DNA of 64,000 nucleotides from Nitrospira sp. Its GTDB lineage: Bacteria > Nitrospirota > Nitrospiria > Nitrospirales > Nitrospiraceae. Made by a program: the position numbers and the translations under genes. The DNA lies in NCBI GenBank assembly GCA_031315995.1, contig JALDRG010000011.1, forward strand, positions 62,001 to 126,000, read 5' to 3'. The notes below the pieces were generated by a model that was not told the origin of the DNA, made no database searches, and was given only the letters and a program-made list of their open reading frames with translations. Shown piece after piece: positions 16,443 through 26,920 of the stretch. The stretch's first letter is position 1. Each line of letters opens with the position of its first letter.

Positions 16443-16491
16443 GCCACCCAGCAAGGTTGTAGCGAATGACAGCCCAGCGGGTGGCTTTGTT
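16443..16491 (+). terminator. candidate terminator after the DUF2007 gene
   Basis: GCCACCC (16443-16449) pairs with GGGTGGC (16479-16485), followed by TTTGTT. The loop is 29 bases, longer than usual, so this is a tentative intrinsic terminator. Confidence 0.4.
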
Positions 16492-16500
16492 CAGGCTCGG

Positions 16501-17004
16501 CTAGGGATGCCCCTTCGGTTTGACCGGTTCAGGGTTGGTGGGGAGGGGGAGGCGCACGTCTGACCCTGAAAAATGCCCGCCGATCAGCTTGCCCTCTTCA
16601 AAATACAAGTAGCGGTGCTTCACCACCGCCGGACTTTCCCAGTCTTCAAAAATCCATTCTTCACGCCGCAGCCCGTCGCTGGTGTGCGTCACATTCATCG
16701 TATTCGGGGAGCCCCAGGATTCCAGGACCTGTTTGCGGTCCATGCCCACCATCACGCGGTGGCTTTCGATGTGCTTCGAAAAATCTGGGTCCAGCCAGCC
16801 CGGTACAAACCGAAACGCGATCAGGGCGACCACGAATAACGCAAGGAACGTATGGATAATGATCCGTACCGGCCGCTGGCGGATGAAGGGCGTGGGTTCC
16901 TCCGCCGAGGGGAGGGACGAAACCGGGGTCGCAGAGGTTGTCTGATCGGTCACAAATTTCCTTCCGTCATCGACTGTGCAAGAAACGTCTTGATCCTGCT
17001 GCAT
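16501..17004 (-). CDS. single-pass membrane protein of unknown function
   Basis: A 167-residue protein with a disordered polar N-terminus (about 1-45), one membrane helix (IIIHTFLALFVVALIAF near residue 50) and an extracytoplasmic domain. The latter contains VMVGMDRKQVLESWGSPN, a pattern shared by SmpA/OmlA-like (BamE-type) outer-membrane assembly proteins: a helix then W-G-x-P. The homology is only suggestive. ATG at 17004 is preferred over a TTG nine bases upstream. Confidence 0.6.
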   Translation of the reverse strand: MQQDQDVSCTVDDGRKFVTDQTTSATPVSSLPSAEEPTPFIRQRPVRIIIHTFLALFVVALIAFRFVPGWLDPDFSKHIESHRVMVGMDRKQVLESWGSPNTMNVTHTSDGLRREEWIFEDWESPAVVKHRYLYFEEGKLIGGHFSGSDVRLPLPTNPEPVKPKGHP

Positions 17005-17126
17005 GCTAAACAATCGTTTTTCGGTCCGTCAAGGGAGGGGAAGGGGGCATGGAGGGCGGTCTTGCCTGTTGAAGCGCGAATTTTTTGACCTGCTATGCTT
17101 GAAGCAGGACCGCTGGAGGGCGACGC

Positions 17127-17792
17127 ATGGGGCGATGCTGTCATTCGAGCAATCGATGTTTCACGTGGTTCCTTGCGGCGGGGCTCTACCTCATCCTCAT
17201 CGGGTTCGGCGGGATGGTTGTCGAGGCGGGACCGCTCTATGTCTACACCGATGTCCAGGGACAAGCTGTCATGACGGACAATCTAGAGGGAGTACCGGCA
17301 GAATTTCGCGGGCGTGTGCGGACGATGGCGAGTGAGGAGCCTCCGGCAGCCGGTGCCCCCGCCCTGGCGGCTGCCACCGGCGTCGGCCAGCCGCCGTCGG
17401 CCTCAGGTATGATCGAGAAGGTAGTGGGTGTCGTTGCGGCGAAGGTCGGTTCCCGCACAATCAAGGGGCTCACGGCCCATCAAACCGCCGTGGTCATCAT
17501 GGCCGGGTTCTGCTGGCTGGCGTTGCTGCTCTTGATCTTCCTGAGCCCCAATCCCGCGATACGGCTCCTCTGCAAGTTTCTCCTGGTTCTGGTCGCCGTG
17601 GCCGCGTTCTACCAGGTGGCCCTCGTGGGGACGACGCCTCTCGGGGCGGTCACCGCTGCTCCTCAACAGGGATCCGAGCAGCCCATGGAGAATATTCTGG
17701 GGCAGATGAAAAGCAAGACCGAGAAAAGTTATCGCGCGCAAGACGAGCGCACCACCCGCCAGATGGAGCAGGTCGAACCGCCTACCCCCTAA
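17127..17792 (+). CDS. membrane protein with DUF4124-like N-terminus
   Basis: A 221-residue protein. A signal-like hydrophobic segment near residues 15-35 precedes a DUF4124-like motif, LYVYTDVQGQAVMTDNLEGV, the typical Y-(K/R/T)-x-x-D-x-x-G-x-x-x-(Y/T)-(S/T)-D block of periplasmic proteins. Two more membrane helices follow near residues 125-165. The C-terminus is polar and Lys/Glu-rich. GGAGGG stands before the ATG. Function is unknown; DUF4124 domains are found in many exported proteins and may bind cell wall or ligands. Confidence 0.7.
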   Translation: MGRCCHSSNRCFTWFLAAGLYLILIGFGGMVVEAGPLYVYTDVQGQAVMTDNLEGVPAEFRGRVRTMASEEPPAAGAPALAAATGVGQPPSASGMIEKVVGVVAAKVGSRTIKGLTAHQTAVVIMAGFCWLALLLLIFLSPNPAIRLLCKFLLVLVAVAAFYQVALVGTTPLGAVTAAPQQGSEQPMENILGQMKSKTEKSYRAQDERTTRQMEQVEPPTP

Positions 17793-17889
17793 CGGTCCCG
17801 GCAAGCCGGCGAATTGTCGCTGTGTGGGTTCGGCGGCTTCGGCCGAATCTGCAGTTGCGATGCCCATGTAAAATGTCGTTAACGGCCGG

Positions 17890-18669
17890 TTAGTCCGCGT
17901 ACTTGGGAACCGGGATCTTTCTCACGGTCGGAGTGGGCGGGGGCTGCTGCGCGAAGGCGGAGGAGTAGGGGTTGAGGACGGGTTCGTGGGTATTGCGCTG
18001 GCGGAGCTTGACCAGTGGTAGGCTTTGGGTGCTGATTTCCAGGCGGTCGATCGGCGCTTTCGCTGTCAGGGGATCGGGCAGTCCTTGCAGGGCAAACATC
18101 TGAAACGCGAGCGACCAGTCGAGTGCCTCCTTCCCCTTTTCCCGCACGATAAATCGCGCGTCCGCCGAAGGGCGTCCTGCAAAAAACAACAGCATGATGT
18201 TGGATCGGAAGACCGGCGCGGAGGCTTCCACGGGCGGCTTGAACTCCGGCACCAGTTGAGGAATCTTGCTCAAGGCCACCGGCGGAGAGAATTCGATATC
18301 TACCAGGCGCACGAAGAGCGGACGCTGTTCGCTTTGGTCGTTGTGATCGAAGGTGTAGCTGAACGAATACCGGACGTCGACGCCGTCGCGTTTGAATGTG
18401 TAGACGTCTTCGCCGTTTTCGGGTGAGACAACCTTTTTGAAATACTGATCCCAATCGCTGATGGGATAGTAGGTGAAGACGCGCAACGCGGCCTTGCGGT
18501 CTCGCACCGCCTGCGGCCGGCCGAGTTTCTCGTGCAGTTCGGTTTGGGTGAGCCCAAGGTAGCCGTCGTCGAAATACGGTCCGGCCCAGAGGGGATTACG
18601 TCCCGAGAGGACCACGCTCATGCAGAAAATGGAAAGGATCAACAGGCGAGAGACTGTCTGATGTGCCAT
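17890..18669 (-). CDS. exported protein of unknown function
   Basis: A 259-residue protein with a signal peptide (about 1-30, SRLLILSIFCMSVVLSG) and a mature domain of mixed strands. It has LGLTQTELHEKLGRPQ near residue 38, again a W/G-x-P-like BamE-type start, and REKGKEALDWSLAFQMFAL near 176, similar to a segment in the lipoprotein at 11075. A proline-rich tail (QQPPPTPTVRKIPVPK) ends it. The shared segment is the only functional hint. The gene is divergent from metH. Confidence 0.65.
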   Translation of the reverse strand: MAHQTVSRLLILSIFCMSVVLSGRNPLWAGPYFDDGYLGLTQTELHEKLGRPQAVRDRKAALRVFTYYPISDWDQYFKKVVSPENGEDVYTFKRDGVDVRYSFSYTFDHNDQSEQRPLFVRLVDIEFSPPVALSKIPQLVPEFKPPVEASAPVFRSNIMLLFFAGRPSADARFIVREKGKEALDWSLAFQMFALQGLPDPLTAKAPIDRLEISTQSLPLVKLRQRNTHEPVLNPYSSAFAQQPPPTPTVRKIPVPKYAD

Positions 18670-18799
18670 AGAATTGACTCAGGCCAGGGCCAGACAATAA
18701 CGGCATCGTATCGGCCAGGGTAGTCAATGTCAAGGCAGCGAACCCGCAATAGCTTGCCGAAAAAAGTGTGTTCCCGATATGATGGCCGCTCATTTGCCA

Positions 18800-18837
18800 G
18801 CCATCGACACTGTCGGCCATGCCTGACGGTCGGTGGC
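18800..18837 (+). other. structured leader upstream of metH
   Basis: Bases 18800-18814 and 18825-18837 form a 13-bp stem (two G-U pairs, one two-base bulge) with a 10-base loop, ending 18 bases before the metH ATG. It does not match any cobalamin, SAM or SAH riboswitch consensus that I can recognise. It could limit access to the ribosome site or act as a binding site. Confidence 0.35.
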
Positions 18838-18855
18838 AGAAAGACATAGGTAGTC

Positions 18856-22539
<3,684 letters not shown>

Positions 22540-22648
22540 TTCCGAAGAGCCGATGGCAGATAGCAAATAGCTAATAGCGGGTAGCAAGGACGAAGAAGGC
22601 TCCGGCCTCTATGCCTTTAGCCATAGGCCATGCGCTCTTATCTTCTAA

Positions 22649-23146
22649 TTAGTGTTTGACGACTTCGAGGGACGAGGGAAGGGTGGGCGAAACGGTCACG
22701 CCGGCGGTGACACTTGTGAGCGATGTCTTGAGCCAGTGATACCGCTCCTCCGCCCAGGCATTGAACTCCGCTGAGTTTTCAAACACCAGTTCCCAAGCCT
22801 TGGCGGCATCCAACAGTAAGAGTTGGTGCGGCTGATTGTGTCCGGGGAAATAGACCACCAGCACCGCGGATTTTCCGGTGAGGCTGATATCCGTAAAGAC
22901 ATGGATCATGGTGGCTGCGGGAAGCGGGATATCACGCGTGGCGGCTTCGACGAGCGGTTGGTACAGCCGGTTGAGCAGGTGCGTCGTATCTTCGTAGGGG
23001 CAGGTTGTTCGCAAGAGCCGGGGATTGGGCTTGTCGCCGAATAGGTTGTCGGTCAGGTAGGTGGCGGCTTCCCAGGTCGGCATCATGCCGGAGGAGGCGA
23101 GGTTCTCGCAGAGATAGGCGATCCAATTGCGTGATGTGCGGCTCAT
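22649..23146 (-). CDS. conserved hypothetical protein coupled to HD-GYP regulator
   Basis: A 165-residue soluble protein, MSRTSRNWIAYLCENLASSG at the start, with YPLTDNL-like and LVVYFPGHNQPHQLLLLD segments. No motif recognised. The start is fixed by a four-base ATGA overlap with the stop of the upstream HD-GYP regulator, so the pair is translationally coupled and probably works together. An AGGT site is also present before the ATG. It could be a partner or target of the cyclic-di-GMP module, which is inference from the coupling. Confidence 0.7.
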   Translation of the reverse strand: MSRTSRNWIAYLCENLASSGMMPTWEAATYLTDNLFGDKPNPRLLRTTCPYEDTTHLLNRLYQPLVEAATRDIPLPAATMIHVFTDISLTGKSAVLVVYFPGHNQPHQLLLLDAAKAWELVFENSAEFNAWAEERYHWLKTSLTSVTAGVTVSPTLPSSLEVVKH

Positions 23147-24327
23147 GATACCTCGCCTTCGCCCTGATCCTGAGTGATGGCGCGGTGCCGCGAAGAGGAC
23201 AGCCAAGCCGGATCGGCAAATTGATCGTAAATGCGTTGAATCTCGTCCATCGAGTCGAAGAAGATATCCAGCAGGTCCGGATCGAAGTGTTTGCCCCGCT
23301 CGTTACACATCAGTTCCTTCGCGTGATCGAAATCGTAGGCCGGTTTGTACACACGCTGGGTCGTGAGGGCATCGAAGTTGTCGGCGATGGCGGTAATCCG
23401 TCCTTCGAGCGGAATCGTATCGCCTGCGAGTCCGCGCGGGTAGCCGGTGCCGTCATAACGCTCGTGGTGCGTCCAGGCAATGATCGCCGCGATTTTCAAG
23501 AGTTCCGAATCGGAGCCGGCGAGAATGCGATACCCGATTTCCGTATGCTGGGTGATCACCTTGAATTCTTCCGGTGTGAACTTGCCGGGTTTCAGCAGCA
23601 CATGGTCCGGTGTGCCGATCTTGCCGATGTCGTGCATGGGGCTGGCGGTGCGGATGAGGTCGCATCGGTCGGGCGATAAGCCGTAGCGGCGCGCCAGCAG
23701 TTCGCAGTAATGGCTCATTCGTTGAATGTGCTGCGCGGTCGAGCTGTCGCGGTATTCGGCGGCGATGGCGAGCCGTTGAATGGTTTCTTCGCGAGAGAGG
23801 CGCAATTCCTTCTCGCTTCGCTCCAGCCATTCGAGCGCTTGCTGGAGCGCGATCGTCCTGGTCCTGACGACTTCCTCCAGGTTCTCCCGATGCATGGCGT
23901 TTTCGATTTCCAACTTCCGCCGCCGTAACGCGTTGGCGACGTTGATCAACACTTCGTTCGCCTCGAAGGGCTTGATGATATAGCCGAATGCGCCCATATC
24001 CAGCGCCGCATTCGCGAGAACGGGGCTATCAAGGCCCGTGACCATGATGACGGCCGTGGTGGGATACTGCGTCAGAATGTGGCGTATGAGATCCATCCCG
24101 GACTCGCCCGGCATGTTTACATCACACAGCACCAAGGCATAGGCGCCGCACTCCATCCGTTGACGGGCTTCGCGGGATTCTCCCGCCAGAGCCACCTTGT
24201 AGCCGTGGGGCTCCAGGAGGTAGCCCAGCAACCGGCGGATAGGCTCCTCGTCGTCCACGATCAGGATGTTGCGGTTTTCAAGAATCGACTGTTGGGTGGT
24301 TACTTCGCTGACGCTCGGAATGCTCAT
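23143..24327 (-). CDS. two-component response regulator with HD-GYP output
   Basis: A 394-residue protein that likely degrades cyclic di-GMP when phosphorylated. REC domain, about 18-135: IVDDEEP near 23, phospho-Asp in LVLCDVNMPGESG near 68 and YIIKPF near 115. A coiled coil connects to an HD-GYP domain (about 190-370) with intact catalytic motifs: MHDIGKIGTP near 229 and HHERYDGTGYPRGLAG near 288. The next gene overlaps its stop by four bases. No kinase is adjacent, so its input is unknown. Confidence 0.92.
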   Translation of the reverse strand: MSIPSVSEVTTQQSILENRNILIVDDEEPIRRLLGYLLEPHGYKVALAGESREARQRMECGAYALVLCDVNMPGESGMDLIRHILTQYPTTAVIMVTGLDSPVLANAALDMGAFGYIIKPFEANEVLINVANALRRRKLEIENAMHRENLEEVVRTRTIALQQALEWLERSEKELRLSREETIQRLAIAAEYRDSSTAQHIQRMSHYCELLARRYGLSPDRCDLIRTASPMHDIGKIGTPDHVLLKPGKFTPEEFKVITQHTEIGYRILAGSDSELLKIAAIIAWTHHERYDGTGYPRGLAGDTIPLEGRITAIADNFDALTTQRVYKPAYDFDHAKELMCNERGKHFDPDLLDIFFDSMDEIQRIYDQFADPAWLSSSRHRAITQDQGEGEVS

Positions 24328-24730
24328 ATGGCTCGCCGGGTGAAGTTAATCGTGATGGTAGACCGTGAATAGAGTCAGTATCGGTTGCTGCGGCCCAAGT
24401 CTGAAGCGCGCAATGAAATTCAGGAGAAATGCACCTTCTGTGCCATTCCGGCCATTGTGTGACCCGCCGCCTCGGGACGCCCTTATGTCGCTGCATGGAT
24501 GCTGAGTCCGGTAGTCTTCCAAGGGCACGTATCCTATGGGGCAGAGTGTTGGCAGCGGTGTCACGGTCGAGAGTGTGGTCGTCAACTCTGACGCCGTCTC
24601 GTCGGTGGCTGTCCCGGTCGTTCCCCGAGCAGCGTGGGTCTGCGCCGTGACACTGGATTATACAGGGGGTATCGATGAATGCCAGCCGAAACGTAGTTTG
24701 GGAAACGGGGGGCTGGTTACGCCCTCGGAT
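24328..24730. other. non-coding stretch before rph
   Basis: No credible gene: the frames are short, lack ribosome sites and have low-quality translations. The end of the gap holds the rph promoter described separately. Confidence 0.5.
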
Positions 24731-24759
24731 TTGCTCTTTCAAGTCCCGTTGACTATAAT
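24731..24759 (+). promoter_or_regulatory. sigma-70-like promoter for rph-rdgB
   Basis: TTGCTC (24731-24736) and a perfect TATAAT (24754-24759) with 17-base spacing, 41 bases before the rph ATG. This is the best housekeeping promoter seen in the window. The transcript would run through rdgB and into tRNA-Pro. Confidence 0.7.
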
Positions 24760-24800
24760 CCGCTCCCTTAGTTTGGCTGTGCAGGGAGGAAGACAACTCA

Positions 24801-25544
24801 ATGGCGAGCGGAGCAGGGCTAGGTCGAATCGATGGCAGACGGCGGGATCAAATCCGCCCGGTCAAGGTCACGCGCAATTTTACGAAACATGCCGAAGGCT
24901 CCGTCTTGATCGAAATGGGAGACACAAAGGTCATCTGCACGGCCTCGATCGAAGAAAAAGTTCCGCCGTTCTTGAAAGGCAAGGGCACCGGGTGGGTCAC
25001 GGCCGAATACGCCATGTTGCCTCGGGCCACGCACGATCGGTCGCCCCGGGAATCGGTCAAGGGCAAGCAGGGGGGGCGCACGCTGGAAATTCAGCGGTTG
25101 GTCGGGCGCGCCCTGCGTGCAGTGATCGATACGGGACGCCTGGGCGAACGGACCATCTGGATCGATTGTGATGTGATTCAGGCCGATGGCGGGACGCGCA
25201 CCGCGTCAATCACGGGGGCGTTCATCGCCCTGGCGGATGCCATCGCCGTGTTGAAAAAGAAAGAACTGGTGAAGAATAATCCACTGACCGACTACTTGGC
25301 GGCAATCAGTATCGGCAAGGTCGGCGGCCTGGTCATGGTCGATTTGGCATATGAAGAAGACTCGCATGCCGAAGTGGATTTGAATTTGGTGATGACCGGC
25401 GCCGGGCAGTACGTTGAAGTGCAGGGGACGGCTGAACGGACTCCGTTCAACAAACAAGACATGGATGAGTTTCTTGATCTCGGGTGGGGAGCGATCCGTG
25501 AATTGGTGGACTTGCAAAAGTCGTTGATCGGATCGCTGAGCTGA
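24801..25544 (+). CDS. rph: ribonuclease PH
   Basis: Phosphate-dependent 3'-5' exoribonuclease that trims tRNA 3' ends. At 247 residues it has the full family length. Diagnostic blocks include [14 protein letters not shown] near residue 8, [13 protein letters not shown] near 41, [17 protein letters not shown] near 62, [17 protein letters not shown] near 91 and [13 protein letters not shown] near 137. It has GGAGG before the ATG and a consensus-like promoter. The rdgB gene follows two bases after its stop. A tRNA-processing enzyme placed ahead of tRNA-Pro is notable but may be coincidental. Confidence 0.96.
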   Translation: MASGAGLGRIDGRRRDQIRPVKVTRNFTKHAEGSVLIEMGDTKVICTASIEEKVPPFLKGKGTGWVTAEYAMLPRATHDRSPRESVKGKQGGRTLEIQRLVGRALRAVIDTGRLGERTIWIDCDVIQADGGTRTASITGAFIALADAIAVLKKKELVKNNPLTDYLAAISIGKVGGLVMVDLAYEEDSHAEVDLNLVMTGAGQYVEVQGTAERTPFNKQDMDEFLDLGWGAIRELVDLQKSLIGSLS

Positions 25545-25546
25545 CC

Positions 25547-26151
25547 ATGCAGATCGTGCTCGCGACCAGGAATCAACATAAGAAACAGGAGCTCGTCGCC
25601 CTATTGGGTGGCATGGACCTCACCATTCGGACGCTCGACGATTTTCCCGATGCGCCGGATGTGGTGGAAGATGGCGACACCTGTGAAGCCAATGCGATGA
25701 AGAAGGCCGTGGAGATCGCCCGGCACACAGGGGTGCCGGCGGTCGCGGATGATACCGGGCTGGAAGTCGAGGCCCTTGGCGGCCGCCCGGGAGTGTTTGC
25801 GGCGCGGTACGCCGGCGAACATGCCAGTTACGATGACAATTGCCGGAAGTTACTGCGCGAACTGCAGGGTGTCCCGCTCGCGGAACGAGGCGCTCGATTT
25901 GTGACCGTCGCGGCCATCGCGTTCCCCAGCGGCAAGACATGCTCGGTGAAAGGTGTGTTACAAGGAGTCATTGCCGAAGAGGCAGTGGGCTCTCGTGGAT
26001 TCGGGTATGATCCGGTCTTCATCGTGCCGGAGTATGGTCAGACTCTGGCACAGCTGTCGCCGGAGGTGAAAAATCGAATCAGCCATCGTGCCCGCGCCTT
26101 TATCCAGGCCAAGACCTTGCTTGAACAGATGATCGCGGACCAGAACTCAGT

Positions 26152-26161
<10 letters not shown>
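25547..26161 (+). CDS. rdgB: XTP/dITP diphosphatase (RdgB/HAM1)
   Basis: Cleans the nucleotide pool by hydrolysing deaminated purine triphosphates (dITP, XTP) to monophosphates. The 204 residues match the family: [19 protein letters not shown] at the start, SN-type ATRN loop, [24 protein letters not shown] near residue 67 (only the ends named here), and [14 protein letters not shown] near 148. It follows rph by two bases, so the two are one operon. Its last codons and stop are also the first ten bases of tRNA-Pro, so the tRNA must be cut out of the mRNA or be transcribed from an internal start. Confidence 0.95.
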
Positions 26162-26230
<69 letters not shown>

Positions 26231-26286
26231 TCACCATCCATCCATAAGCCTGGCATTGATGAGCCGCTGAGCCGGACGGTCGTCAT

Positions 26287-26507
26287 CTACGACGCGAACA
26301 GGGGACCAGGCGGTACTCGACAGCCAGCGTCTCTTCCCCCCGCCTGACTGCTCTCTCGAGAGCCGAGGGGTTCAGTTTCGATCAGCTTATTGGGCGTGGT
26401 CGCTTCTGCGTTGGCGAAACGCACCGTTTCACGCAGGAGTTCGGCAGGAAGCGTCACGGTCAGGGGTTTCGTGGCAGCCGTTGCATCGATCTCCTGGGGG
26501 CAGTCCC
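26287..26507 (-). pseudogene. ribbon-helix-helix antitoxin-like remnant
   Basis: A minus-strand frame reads KPLTVTLPAELLRETVRF then ANAEATTPNKLIE, the strand-helix-helix pattern of CopG/RHH antitoxins (T-V-x-L-P-x-E-L, then two helices). No proper start codon or ribosome site precedes it, and after about 40 residues the translation becomes unlike any RHH protein (to a stop at 26287). It looks like a decayed antitoxin gene in the segment between two tRNA genes. The resemblance was found by reading; no search was possible. Confidence 0.45.
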
Positions 26508-26639
26508 ATCCCTAGCTGTATCTATCTCCCTTGTATCTGTTAAGCATCGGGCACGGCCCTGAAGAGGGTTGTTGCATAACATATCACCTCGTTGCACTTG
26601 TAAAGACTTTTGGTCTGCGAGAATCACGTCCCACGCCTT

Positions 26640-26826
26640 GGGTCCACGGCTCTGGAGATGCTAGGCCATAAGCAAAGAAGATGTGGCCGCGGTACAATGC
26701 GAGTGAGTCTCGCGACTTGACGCAAGCAGCCGAAAAGTTGGATAAGTTCATCCAAGCCGACAAACGAATACTACCCGTCGTATTGCTACTTGGAGAGTCA
26801 GATATCGAAGCGCTGAACCTAAGCGT

Positions 26827-26836
<10 letters not shown>
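26640..26836 (+). pseudogene. tyrosine-recombinase C-terminal remnant ending in tRNA-Arg
   Basis: One frame gives TALEMLGHKQR and, after a one-base shift near 26670, another gives MWPRYNASESRDLTQAAEKL and on to a stop at 26834-26836. The order L-G-H-K then R-Y-x is the classic end of a tyrosine integrase (histidine of the L-G-H box and the catalytic tyrosine region), followed by the helix AAEKLDKF. Its stop falls within the first ten bases of tRNA-Arg. With no intact N-terminus and a frameshift, it is a remnant of an integrated element. Confidence 0.45.
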
Positions 26837-26903
<67 letters not shown>

Positions 26904-26920
26904 TAACGACTGTAATCTTC

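Noticed and set aside
18670..18799. Possible cobalamin riboswitch before metH
   Set aside because: The B12-box and the conserved multi-stem core are not present; only one unrelated hairpin is seen.
22540..22648. Short AT-rich repeats after metH (ATAGC and AATAGC units)
   Set aside because: Too short and irregular to be a CRISPR or a defined repeat family.
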